Of a DNA stretch of 64,000 nucleotides, positions 25,047 through 34,169 are shown in pieces (the first letter of the stretch is position 1; every line of letters starts with the position of its first letter). Source of the stretch: Pseudoneobacillus rhizosphaerae (GTDB taxonomy: Bacteria > Bacillota > Bacilli > Bacillales > Cytobacillaceae); NCBI RefSeq assembly GCF_917563885.1, contig NZ_CAKJTG010000006.1, positions 62,001 to 126,000 on the forward strand, given 5' to 3'. Both the position numbers and the translations under genes were made by a program. The notes under the pieces were generated by a model. The model had not been told where the DNA came from and ran no database searches. It was given only the letters and a program-made list of their open reading frames with translations.

Positions 25047-28000
25047 AATTGTTGGCCTGAAGTATGATGGCATGCAAAAGCAATATAAAGATACGACGTT
25101 TAATTTCCATAGCGCTGAAACATCTACGAATGGTTTGATTGCGATGATGAATGGTGGCGGAAAAGGGGTGTTCCTTCAAGCGATTTTTCAAATTCTTAAA
25201 CCTGGAACTTCATGGGGAAAACAAAACAATCGTTTTTATCAGCAGTTCTTCTTTAATAATAAAGAGCAATTTATTCCTTATACCTTTCATATTCTCATTC
25301 AATGGGAATTGGATGGTGCAGACCGTCGCCATCTGATAACGGGTGGAATGTTTTCTGCCGAACAGCGGATCTCGATTAGTGAAGAGAGCGGAATGGAAAG
25401 TAAAACATTGGAACAGGAAGCAAAAATTCTCCCGAATATTACGTTTTATACTAGAGAATTTGAACGGAGAGAAGAGGCAGCGGTTGAGCATATTCCTCTT
25501 TATGAAAATGATGAAGTTGCCGACACCGAAACCTTGAAGGATTATTTGAAATGGAACGGCTATGATGTCTACCGAGACACGAAGAAGCACTATCGTATCC
25601 TTGATACATACGGGATTAACCGTAAAGACTGGGATATTATGAAAGACATCAACAAGGATGAAGGTGGCGTAGGTAAATATTTTGAAGGCGCAGAGGATGA
25701 CCACTCCCTGTTTCAAAAACGAATCATTCCGACGGTTAGTCAAGTTTTACAACGAACCGAACATCAAAAGAACGACCTTGTCGAGATTTTCAAAAGCCAA
25801 GCTAGTATCGCAAAGGACTTGCCTGTGCTTTTAAAAAGAGAGCAAGCTCATAAAGAGTTCTTAGAAGATATTGTCCCCTTTGAAGACCATTTAGAAAAGG
25901 GAGTCGAGCATAAAGAAATTGTTCAAGACAGTTTGAAGGTAGGAAGACAGCTGCTTGGGGCATTAGGACATTTAAAGCAAGTGGAAGAAGAAACGCTGCT
26001 TTCGCTTGAAAAGGATATTGAGAAACTAACCTTGAGGCAAGTAGAGCTACGCTATCAACAGGACAATTTAGAGTATGCCAAGTCTCACCGAGAGGTTATG
26101 GACTGGGAGAAGAAATTAACGGAAGAAAGGAAGAAGCATACTTCCTTACAAGAAATCGTTAAAGAGAAACAAGAACGAAAAGAAGAGCTTGTCTTTCAAT
26201 TATTATTGAAAGAGTGGAATGAAAATGAACAAACCATTCGTTCTCTGTCGCAGCAAATAGCAGTATTAGAGCAGAATAGTGGCTTAGAGCAAGTGAATCA
26301 TAGAATGGATGAAATCAAAAAAGAAGCGAGACAGCAATGGGAACAATCCTATCAATCTATCCAAGAAGCGATTAAGCAGTATATTGGCTATCAAAAGTTT
26401 TTAAAGAAAAAAGAGGCGGAGCTTTCGCAACAAGATAAACAAAAGACAAAAGAAATTGCTCAGCTTCATACTGAAATTGATTTCTTTTATACCCAAATGC
26501 ATACGTTTGATTCAAAGGTAGAAGCTCTCATCAAAGAGTTTGGTGACCGAATTTCTTATGACTTAATAGGGTTGGTGGATTCTCTCTCGAAACAAATAGC
26601 CGACAGAAAGACGAGTTTGATAGAACTGCAGGAAAAAGAGAAGGAATCAAGTGATAAGCAAAATCAGTTGGCCTCAGCTCATGGGACGCTAGTTCAATCG
26701 ATACAGTTTTCAGAGGAAAAATGCGAACAATTAAACATAGCTTATGAAGAGCAAAAGCAAAAGGAAGAAAAGCTATTTGATAAGCTGCATGGTTTAGTAG
26801 ATGATGTGTCAGTACCGTTTTCACAATCACTTTTGTCCAAGTATTCGATCCAAATGGAAGAAATGCTTAAGTATAACCGTGAACAAGGTGAACAGGTTAA
26901 AAAAGAGCTTTGGGAATCCCAGCTGGATCATTCCTTAAATGATGAGCATTTCTGGATTGCCAACAAAGATGTGAAGGAATTAAAGGAATGGATTGATGAA
27001 AAAACAGGAATTGATGTGTTTTATGGCTCGCAATTTCTTCAATCCTTAAGTGCAGAGGAAATGGCAAGAATGATGATTGCTTATCCGCTGCTAGCTTACG
27101 GGTTAGTCGTCAGCGGTAATCAATGGCAAAAAATTAATCAACAGGTTCTGACTGGAAGAATGTTTAACAGTCCTGTTCCGATTTTCTTGCGTGAAGAAAT
27201 GAACCATGAAAATGAGCAAAACTCTTTTGTGATTATAAACGGAAGTGAGAAAGAGCTATTAAGCGATAAGCATCATTTCATCAACTGGAAAATAAAGATT
27301 GCTAAACAAATAGAAGAAAAGAAAGATACGCTAACTGAAATCGAAAAAACGGAAATTTCCTTACGCCGTATGTTGAAAGAAATGGATCGATTTTTATCAA
27401 AAGAGCTTTCAATTGACATGGAAAGAGCAATCATACAAGAGAAAAATTCCCTGCAAGCTAAGAAAACGAACCTTCAGGAGATTAAAACACAAGAGGATAA
27501 AGAGAAAGAATTACAGCTTCAGTTAAAGGATCAGCTGGAAAAGACAAAGTCTAAGATCGACAAGCTATCAAAAGATGTAGAAACCTTGGAGGAATTCATC
27601 CAAGAAAAAACGCTTCATGAAGAAAATAAGCGGGTTAAGCTTGAAAAAGAGAAACAAAAGGAAGCTTTCATTCTTATTCAGCAGGAAATAGGGAAAGAGC
27701 ATCAAACCATCGTTGAAAGGCAACAAAAGTGGAATCAAACCTATTTTGAATGGAAGCTCACAACCGAACAAAATATTAAGGAGATTTCCTTCTTTATTGA
27801 GGAAGCGGTATTCCCTAGTGATGAAAAGTCAGAGTTATCTGAAGAGGTTCCACGGCTATCGTCCCATATATTAGAAGAAATTAATGGAAGAATGGACGAG
27901 CTAAAACAGCTTCAAAAATCCAAGGAAGAGCAGGCTCGGGAATTACTCGTCTTTCAAGCGAAAAAAGAAACCGAACAAAAGCAGCAAAAGAAATTAGAGA

Positions 28001-29472
28001 AAAAACTCGATAACCAACAGAAAGATTGGAATCAAGCTACTGAGCCCAATGAACCTATGAGCATATTAGAAAATATGCTTCAAACCGCACAAAAGGAAGC
28101 AAAATCAGTTGAAAAAGAAGAAAGAGAACAAGGAACAGCCGTAACGGTAGCCGAAACATCTTTGCAGCATGCGAATGAACAGCGTGAAAAGCAAGGCAAA
28201 AAGGTAGCCAAGCATGAGCAACAGCCTCAAAGCTGGGAAGACCTAGACTTACAAATCAAGGCTGTTGAAATCAAAGACCAAACAAAAGTAACAAAAGATG
28301 AAATAAAACAGGCGGAGAAACGTCAAAAAGAAACCGAAACAAATATTACGGGATATGAAGGAGACTTGTTAACCTTATCCGTTATCCTAAAGGAGGAAGC
28401 GGCAGCCTTTACCGAACAAGAAATAGAAAAAATTAAGACTCAAGGAAAAGCATGCATCTTAAATTGGTGTGAAGAACATCAAAGTATTCAAGAAGAAGGT
28501 CAAGAAAAGCATGCAAAAATCGAGCAGTCATTGCGCAATTTAAAGCTGACAATTGAAGGGAAAGATTGGGAAATCCGCTTTAAAAATGAAGTCTTAACGA
28601 CGTTAGACCATATGGATACAAGACATTATGTTCATATACAAAGTATCGTTAAAAATATGAAGCGTTTTTCTCAAAGTGGATTGGAACAATTGGAACGAGA
28701 CAAGGAACGAGCAGAAAAAGCTCAAAGCTTCTGGGCTAGCCGTGCTAGCATGAAGGTCATGAGCATTGTCGAATCCATTCGTTCGATGATAGCAAAAATG
28801 AAGCTAAAAAATGAACGAGGATCATTCCCGCTTGTACAGCTCAAGGAAGACATTTTACCGAAAAAACCTGAAGATATCGAGCCACTATTGAAACAGCATT
28901 TCGTAGCAGCAATCAATAAAATCACTAAGCAATTTGATTTGATTGATGATCATAATCGAGCGTTAGATGAAGCAGTCAAGGAACTCGTTAGTGATGAACA
29001 AATCTTATTTGTCTCGCTCAGAAATCGATATCCTGAACTACTCGTTTATAATATGAGAACGGATAATGCCTTTATGTACGGAAAACCACAGCGAGAGCAT
29101 TATTCAACGTGGCAGACGATTAATCAAGGCTCTCGAACGAAATCAGATGGTAGTGGTGGACAAAAGCTGTCCGCACGGATGGTGATGATGATGATGTTAT
29201 TATCCGTGAAAAGCGAGACTGACCAAAGTTGGGTGCCTTTAGTCTGTGATAATCCGTTCGGACAAGCAGCATCGGCACACGTCCTTGACCCGATTTTCGC
29301 GGTGGCCGAGAAACTGAAGTTCCAGTTTATTGTCGTTACACCGCCCGAACTCGTTAAAACTGAAATCAGCCAAAGATTTGAAGCTTATTATAAACTGGAC
29401 TTCATTCGTGAGAAAGGAAAAGAAATAGTATCGGAAACAATTGTTCCAGCATTTCGGATATACCAAGGGTGA
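25024..29472 (+). CDS. jetC: Wadjet JetC, SMC/MukB-like ATPase
   Basis: 1482 residues from the ATG at 25024, eight bases after GGAGGAG; an ATG at 25018 is too close to that site. The Walker A variant is MNGGGKGV (~42-50). Two long coiled-coil arms (~290-600 and ~760-1250, rich in Glu, Lys and Gln) flank a hinge-like section (~600-740). Near the C-terminus are the ABC signature SGGQKLS (~1377) and Walker B LVCDNPFG (~1406). This is the motor that extrudes DNA loops and senses small circular DNA. It is the last gene of the operon and is followed by a terminator. Confidence 0.92.
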   Translation: MPKIHRIRIVGLKYDGMQKQYKDTTFNFHSAETSTNGLIAMMNGGGKGVFLQAIFQILKPGTSWGKQNNRFYQQFFFNNKEQFIPYTFHILIQWELDGADRRHLITGGMFSAEQRISISEESGMESKTLEQEAKILPNITFYTREFERREEAAVEHIPLYENDEVADTETLKDYLKWNGYDVYRDTKKHYRILDTYGINRKDWDIMKDINKDEGGVGKYFEGAEDDHSLFQKRIIPTVSQVLQRTEHQKNDLVEIFKSQASIAKDLPVLLKREQAHKEFLEDIVPFEDHLEKGVEHKEIVQDSLKVGRQLLGALGHLKQVEEETLLSLEKDIEKLTLRQVELRYQQDNLEYAKSHREVMDWEKKLTEERKKHTSLQEIVKEKQERKEELVFQLLLKEWNENEQTIRSLSQQIAVLEQNSGLEQVNHRMDEIKKEARQQWEQSYQSIQEAIKQYIGYQKFLKKKEAELSQQDKQKTKEIAQLHTEIDFFYTQMHTFDSKVEALIKEFGDRISYDLIGLVDSLSKQIADRKTSLIELQEKEKESSDKQNQLASAHGTLVQSIQFSEEKCEQLNIAYEEQKQKEEKLFDKLHGLVDDVSVPFSQSLLSKYSIQMEEMLKYNREQGEQVKKELWESQLDHSLNDEHFWIANKDVKELKEWIDEKTGIDVFYGSQFLQSLSAEEMARMMIAYPLLAYGLVVSGNQWQKINQQVLTGRMFNSPVPIFLREEMNHENEQNSFVIINGSEKELLSDKHHFINWKIKIAKQIEEKKDTLTEIEKTEISLRRMLKEMDRFLSKELSIDMERAIIQEKNSLQAKKTNLQEIKTQEDKEKELQLQLKDQLEKTKSKIDKLSKDVETLEEFIQEKTLHEENKRVKLEKEKQKEAFILIQQEIGKEHQTIVERQQKWNQTYFEWKLTTEQNIKEISFFIEEAVFPSDEKSELSEEVPRLSSHILEEINGRMDELKQLQKSKEEQARELLVFQAKKETEQKQQKKLEKKLDNQQKDWNQATEPNEPMSILENMLQTAQKEAKSVEKEEREQGTAVTVAETSLQHANEQREKQGKKVAKHEQQPQSWEDLDLQIKAVEIKDQTKVTKDEIKQAEKRQKETETNITGYEGDLLTLSVILKEEAAAFTEQEIEKIKTQGKACILNWCEEHQSIQEEGQEKHAKIEQSLRNLKLTIEGKDWEIRFKNEVLTTLDHMDTRHYVHIQSIVKNMKRFSQSGLEQLERDKERAEKAQSFWASRASMKVMSIVESIRSMIAKMKLKNERGSFPLVQLKEDILPKKPEDIEPLLKQHFVAAINKITKQFDLIDDHNRALDEAVKELVSDEQILFVSLRNRYPELLVYNMRTDNAFMYGKPQREHYSTWQTINQGSRTKSDGSGGQKLSARMVMMMMLLSVKSETDQSWVPLVCDNPFGQAASAHVLDPIFAVAEKLKFQFIVVTPPELVKTEISQRFEAYYKLDFIREKGKEIVSETIVPAFRIYQG

Positions 29473-29545
29473 TGATACATGGGAGGGACTGTCGACAATC
29501 GTTTTCGTTAGACAAATCAAAATAACCTTCCACATATCTCGAATG

Positions 29546-29579
29546 AAAACATGTTCCTAACTGGGGACATGTTTTTTTG
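29546..29579 (+). terminator. Terminator of Wadjet operon
   Basis: The hairpin AAAACATGTTCC / GGGGACATGT is followed by seven T residues, about 75 bases after the jetC stop. Confidence 0.8.
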
Positions 29580-29714
29580 TTTTTAGCTAACATCAACATA
29601 CGTAAGAAATTCTTGAATATAAATAAAGCATAAAATATCTTACTTGTTGGTAATATCGAAATCAAATTTTTAAAAAAAGTGTCTATAAAAAACGAGTCGA
29701 AGGGTGTTGTTGCA

Positions 29715-31877
29715 ATGAAGCTCAATGACATAAGCACCTCAGTGCCCAAAAAGGACCATAAAGGAAAAGTATCGGGTCAGTTACCCTATATTAGTGATGT
29801 GAAAGTGGAAAATATGGTTTATGGTGTTTTGTATCGCTCGCCTATTGCGTATGGGAAAATTAGTACCATTCAATTACCAAACTTACCTGCAGGGTATGAA
29901 GTAGTTGGTTCAGAGCAAATCCCTGGACCGAATTACGTCAAAATTATCAAAGAGGATCAGCCCATTTTTGCTTCGGAGTGGGTCAATTATATTGGTGAAC
30001 CGATTCTCATGCTCGTTGGAAAAGAGCTGAATACCCTTTACAGATTATTAAATGAAGTGAAGATTGAATTTGAAGAGCATCAGGCTATCTATACGTTAGA
30101 GGATGCCATCTATCGAAAATCAGAATCCGGGGTCACTATGGCTAGTTATGAATTTGGTGAAAGCTTAGAGATCATTTCAGCGATTGAACATGGCGCTCAT
30201 CAAATCATCGAGGAAGAATATGATACAGGTTATCAGGAACATGTTTACCTTGAGCCACAAGGAATGCTCGCCCTTTACAAGGATGATGAAATCATCGTCC
30301 AAGGATCGATGCAATGTCTTTATTATATAAAAAATGCCTTGCTAAGCGCTTTAGCCTGTGGTGAAGATGAAGTGAGAGTTATTCAAAGTGCTACAGGGGG
30401 AGGTTTTGGAGGCAAAGAAGAATATCCATCGATGATGGCCTGTCACGTTGCCGTTGCGGCAAGAGCTGTCAAAAAATCAGTGATGCTCGTGTATGACCGT
30501 TCAGAGGATATGGTCGTCACGACAAAAAGGCATCCAGCTAAAATAAACTATCGAACGTCCCTTGATAAGGATGGAAATATTTTGAGCATGTGTGTCGATC
30601 TCTTTCTGGATGCAGGAGCCAATGAGGGATTAAGCTCTGTTGTGCTACAGCGGGCATTACTGAATAGTGCCGGTGTTTATAAAATTCCTCATTTTCATGC
30701 AAAAGGTTTTGTCTTAAAAACGAATACCGTTCCAAACGGTGCCTTCAGAGGCTTTGGTGCTCCACAAAGCTTTGCCGGGATCGAAAGTCATATCGGACAT
30801 CTTAGTAAACAAGCAAAAATCGACCCACTTGAATATAAACGAAAATACCTCGTCAAACAAGGAGACCCCACCATCACTAAAGGTAATTTCCGCGACCCTG
30901 TATTAATGGAAGAAATGATTGAGGACCTACTCTATTCATCAGACTATAAAAAGAAAAAAGAAGACTTTCAGCGCTTCAATCAACAAAATCAGCGTTATAA
31001 AAAAGGGATGGGGACTTCATTGTTCCTCCACGGATGTGGCTTTACAGGTAGTGGTGAAAGAGATCATATTAAAGCAACGGTGAAGCTAGTTAAAACCAAA
31101 AACGACCACGTATCGCTAAAAATCTCAAATTCTGATATGGGACAAGGAATTTTGACAACATTATGTAAAATTGTCGCCAAAGAACTAGACATTTCGTACG
31201 AGCAGGTTTTCTATCCTGATCCTGATACGAAGGAGGTTCCCGACTCTGGACCGACTGTTGCCTCTAGGACAACGATGATTGTCGGGAAATTGCTTGAACG
31301 GGCGGCAAGAAAACTGAAAACACAGTGGCTATCAGGAGTAGAGCAGGAAGTGGAGGAGCATTATATTCACCGTGAAATGATTCCTTGGAATGAGAAAACT
31401 TTTACTGGTGATGCCTATCCAGCCTATTCATGGGGTGTTAATTTCGTTGAAGTGGAAGTGGATACATTAACTGGCAATGTAAGGCTAGAAAAAGTATATG
31501 CCAATTATGAAGTGGGAAAGGTCATCGATGAACGGATTATGAAAGGTCAAATTGACGGTGGTTTGGCACAAGGGTTAGCGTATGGTTATTTAGAAAAAAT
31601 GACGTCAAAGCAAGGCAAAATCCAACAAAAAAGCATATCGGATTATGGACCGCCGACATCATTGGACGTTGTTCCGATTGATAGCAAGGTATTTGATAAC
31701 CCTTATACTGATGGTCCATACGGCGCAAAAGGCGCAGGTGAATTGACTTTAATAGGCGGAGCACCAGCCGTTCAGTCAGCAATCGAGAATGCACTGCAAA
31801 CTTCTTTTCAACAAATTCCGATTACACCTGAAGTTATTATAAATAGTCTTTGGACGAAAGAAGGTGAAGAGGGTTGA
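29715..31877 (+). CDS. Molybdenum hydroxylase, molybdopterin subunit (xanthine dehydrogenase family)
   Basis: 720 residues from the ATG at 29715 behind GAAGGGTG; the upstream in-frame start at 29679 has no such site. The motifs GGGFGGKEE (~230), NGAFRGFGAPQ (~345) and GPYGAKGAGELTLIGG (Glu near 676, probable catalytic base) mark the molybdenum cofactor subunit. With the next two genes it forms a three-subunit enzyme like B. subtilis PucD-PucE-PucC that hydroxylates purines or other heterocycles. Substrate specificity cannot be fixed. The usual maturation genes (pucA/pucB, xdhC) are not adjacent. Confidence 0.88.
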   Translation: MKLNDISTSVPKKDHKGKVSGQLPYISDVKVENMVYGVLYRSPIAYGKISTIQLPNLPAGYEVVGSEQIPGPNYVKIIKEDQPIFASEWVNYIGEPILMLVGKELNTLYRLLNEVKIEFEEHQAIYTLEDAIYRKSESGVTMASYEFGESLEIISAIEHGAHQIIEEEYDTGYQEHVYLEPQGMLALYKDDEIIVQGSMQCLYYIKNALLSALACGEDEVRVIQSATGGGFGGKEEYPSMMACHVAVAARAVKKSVMLVYDRSEDMVVTTKRHPAKINYRTSLDKDGNILSMCVDLFLDAGANEGLSSVVLQRALLNSAGVYKIPHFHAKGFVLKTNTVPNGAFRGFGAPQSFAGIESHIGHLSKQAKIDPLEYKRKYLVKQGDPTITKGNFRDPVLMEEMIEDLLYSSDYKKKKEDFQRFNQQNQRYKKGMGTSLFLHGCGFTGSGERDHIKATVKLVKTKNDHVSLKISNSDMGQGILTTLCKIVAKELDISYEQVFYPDPDTKEVPDSGPTVASRTTMIVGKLLERAARKLKTQWLSGVEQEVEEHYIHREMIPWNEKTFTGDAYPAYSWGVNFVEVEVDTLTGNVRLEKVYANYEVGKVIDERIMKGQIDGGLAQGLAYGYLEKMTSKQGKIQQKSISDYGPPTSLDVVPIDSKVFDNPYTDGPYGAKGAGELTLIGGAPAVQSAIENALQTSFQQIPITPEVIINSLWTKEGEEG

Positions 31878-32350
31878 TTACATTCACACTAAATGGAAGA
31901 GTGGTAGAAACGGACGCCCCTGCTACAGTCCGATTACTAGATTTAATAAGAGATGATTTTGAGTTAATTGGAACAAAGGAAGGCTGCGGTGAAGGCGAAT
32001 GTGGAGCCTGCAGTGTTTTTGTCAATAACCTTGTCCAAAACAGCTGCCTGATCCCAATTGGCTCGATTGCTGGTGCCAATATTCAAACGATCGAAGGAAT
32101 TATTGAAACGGAACAATTTAAGATTTTAGATGAAAGCTATTCTGTTGCCGGTGGAGTGCAATGCGGCTATTGCATTCCAGGGATGATTATGGCAAGTGCG
32201 GCTTTATTATCGAAAAATCCCCATCCATCAGAAACAGAAATCCGCGAAGGCATTTCGGGAAATCTTTGCAGATGTACTGGTTACAATATGATTGTAGATG
32301 CGATTAATTTGGCAGCTCAAAAAGGTGATGGCATATGGCAGAAAAAGTAA
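31874..32350 (+). CDS. Molybdenum hydroxylase, [2Fe-2S] subunit
   Basis: 158 residues from a TTG that overlaps the previous stop (TTGA) behind GAAGAGGG. The N-terminal ferredoxin-like cluster ligands are in GCGEGECGACSV (~37-48), and the C-terminal cluster ligands in QCGYCIPGM (~97) and LCRCTGY (~132). It passes electrons from the Mo site to the FAD subunit encoded next. PucE/XdhC-like by size and order. Confidence 0.92.
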   Translation: MITFTLNGRVVETDAPATVRLLDLIRDDFELIGTKEGCGEGECGACSVFVNNLVQNSCLIPIGSIAGANIQTIEGIIETEQFKILDESYSVAGGVQCGYCIPGMIMASAALLSKNPHPSETEIREGISGNLCRCTGYNMIVDAINLAAQKGDGIWQKK

Positions 32351-33192
32351 CCGCTTATCGATTCGACCGTATAGACGAAACCTTAAGCCAATTGAATAGA
32401 GAAGACTGTGCAATCATTGCAGGTGGCACAGATGTTATGGTTCTTCACAAAAGTCGTCGTGGGGTACCTCCCAAATTTTCTAAACCGATTGTTTTCATAG
32501 ACCACCTTTCAGAATTAAAGCAGGTGTATCAAACTGACAAGGATCTCCACATAGGTGCCTGCTGTACCTATACTGAATTACTTGAACATCCATTAATCCC
32601 AACGCCAATAAAGAGCGCAATTAAAACCATAGCTGCACCGGCAATTAGAAACCGAGGAACAGTAGGTGGTAATATTTGCAACGCCTCACCAGCAGGTGAT
32701 ATGCTTCCCTTATTATATGTATACAATGCAAAGGTACTGTTGCGGTCTGTAAATGGTGATCGCTTTGTTGCGATTAGCGATTTTATTCAAGGTCCAAGAC
32801 GAATTCAACGCCTACACAATGAAATCGTAACGGAAATAATTCTGCCGTCCGTATTAGAAGAAGGTACACATGTCATTTTTGAGAAAGTAGGCAATCGTAA
32901 CGCAGATGCCATTGCCAAAGTATCGTTTGCAGGTTTCATGCGGATAAACAAAGAACGAATCGAGGACATTCGCTTTGCCTTCGGAGCTGTCGGACCTACT
33001 ATGATACGTTCCCGTGAAATTGAGAAGAAGTTGGTAGGAAAAACCTTGCCATTAGCCGATGCAGAAATCGATACGATTGTTGCAGAATTCGATAAAATCA
33101 TCAGACCAATCGACGATCAACGCTCTACTGCTGTTTACAGAAAAACCGTTGCGTTAAATCTTTTGCGTTATTTTCTTAGCTTGAAGCAATGA
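32335..33192 (+). CDS. Molybdenum hydroxylase, FAD-binding subunit
   Basis: 285 residues, overlapping the 2Fe-2S gene by 16 bases. The FAD-binding motif IIAGGTDVMV lies at ~27 and RNRGTVGGNICNASPAGD at ~104, followed by the CO dehydrogenase flavoprotein C-terminal domain. PucC/XdhB-like. It hands electrons to NAD or another acceptor. It ends the three-gene operon. Confidence 0.92.
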   Translation: MAEKVTAYRFDRIDETLSQLNREDCAIIAGGTDVMVLHKSRRGVPPKFSKPIVFIDHLSELKQVYQTDKDLHIGACCTYTELLEHPLIPTPIKSAIKTIAAPAIRNRGTVGGNICNASPAGDMLPLLYVYNAKVLLRSVNGDRFVAISDFIQGPRRIQRLHNEIVTEIILPSVLEEGTHVIFEKVGNRNADAIAKVSFAGFMRINKERIEDIRFAFGAVGPTMIRSREIEKKLVGKTLPLADAEIDTIVAEFDKIIRPIDDQRSTAVYRKTVALNLLRYFLSLKQ

Positions 33193-33197
33193 AAAAT

Positions 33198-33260
33198 GGG
33201 GTGGGTTCTATTGCTTCTTTTGTTTAAGCTTTTCAAACAAAGGAGCAATAGAGCATCCCG
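33198..33260. repeat. Intergenic hairpin element (GGACGG-related family)
   Basis: A long imperfect inverted repeat, TCTATTGCTTC...TTGTTT pairing with AAACAA...GCAATAGA, with GGGTGGG and GCATCCCG at the ends. The layout is like the elements at 33647, 36466, 51531 and 56877. It may also end the xdh-like operon. Confidence 0.55.
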
Positions 33261-33335
33261 TCTGTATTTTCCTTGATTAACAGGGATTTTTGGTGGAATA
33301 ATAAGTTAAAGGATGTTAAAGGAGTAATTTTTATT

Positions 33336-33632
33336 ATGAAGATTGTTATCAGTGAATCAGCTTTAGAATGGTTCAAAAACGATATTGGGTTATCCGCAGG
33401 AGATCAGCTTAGGTTTTATTCAAAAATTTATGGGTCAAGCCCTGTTCAGCAAGGTTATTCTCTAGCATTTGCTAAAGAAGATCCGATTAATATGGTGGTA
33501 AGTACTGTATTGGAAGGAATTTTATTCTTTATTGAGGATAATGATTTATGGTATTTTGATGGACATGATCTGCATGTAGACTACCATAAACAAGAGGATG
33601 ATCTTGAATATACGTATGTAAAGAATTCATAA
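33336..33632 (+). CDS. HesB-like (YneR-type) protein
   Basis: 98 residues from the ATG at 33336, with AAAGGAG at a normal distance; the longer frame from 33273 is not needed. It matches the HesB/YneR family (QLRFYSKIYG, EDNDLWYFDGHDLHVDY). Unlike true A-type Fe-S carriers it has no cysteines at all, so the cluster ligands are missing, as in YneR-like proteins. Function unknown. Confidence 0.85.
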   Translation: MKIVISESALEWFKNDIGLSAGDQLRFYSKIYGSSPVQQGYSLAFAKEDPINMVVSTVLEGILFFIEDNDLWYFDGHDLHVDYHKQEDDLEYTYVKNS

Positions 33633-33646
33633 TGTGACAAAATTAA

Positions 33647-33708
33647 ACAATGGGGACGGATCCAGTGCTTCTTTTTATGGAAAGAAGTAGTAGATCCGTC
33701 CCCATGTT
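33647..33708. repeat. GGGGACGG...CCGTCCCC hairpin element
   Basis: An imperfect palindrome with stem GGGGACGGATC / GATCCGTCCCC and an inner CTTCTTT / AAAGAAG arm. It lies between convergent genes and may act as a terminator. One of several related elements in this window. Confidence 0.75.
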
Positions 33709-33715
33709 TCATTCC

Positions 33716-33916
33716 TCATTTATCTATCTTCATTTTATCTAATTCAAGTCTCATTTTCTCCGTTTCAATTAAGAAATTTTGATGCTTTAATTTTTCTAGT
33801 TCCATTGCATCGATTAACATTTTGTGTTTGAGTTTTGTTTGTTTTTGAAAATGGGTAGTCAAGATCGCAATAATAGGGATAGATAAAGCCAAAATTGCCG
33901 AAATCGTTCCTGTCAC
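33716..33916 (-). CDS. Small single-pass membrane protein
   Basis: 66 residues from the GTG at 33916, six bases after AGGTG; an in-frame GTG at 33925 overlaps that site. One N-terminal membrane helix (GTISAILALSIPIIAIL) is followed by a charged coiled-coil tail (ELEKLKHQNFLIETEKMR). Unknown function; similar short proteins are common in Bacillus. Confidence 0.55.
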   Translation of the reverse strand: MTGTISAILALSIPIIAILTTHFQKQTKLKHKMLIDAMELEKLKHQNFLIETEKMRLELDKMKIDK

Positions 33917-34169
33917 TTTTTTCACCTCACGGAAATTAATTGATAGTTGATTTACTTTACGAATGAAATGAATGAAAGTTCCGAAATTAGTAAATTTTCT
34001 TAATTCAATAATAATCGTAATCCTTTCCAGTGAATCTGTCCTATAATAAGCAATACTACGAAATACAGATAGAAGTTGATTGATTTTGTTTACATCGAGG
34101 CTAAATTTGTGTAAAAAACTAGCTCAATCTATATACTATAGAAGTAGAACAAATAGGGAGGGTTAAAAA

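Noticed and set aside
33336-33632. HesB-like gene as a second selenoprotein (HesB-like selenoproteins are known)
   Set aside because: There is no in-frame TGA and no Cys at the usual ligand positions; it is an ordinary YneR-type protein.
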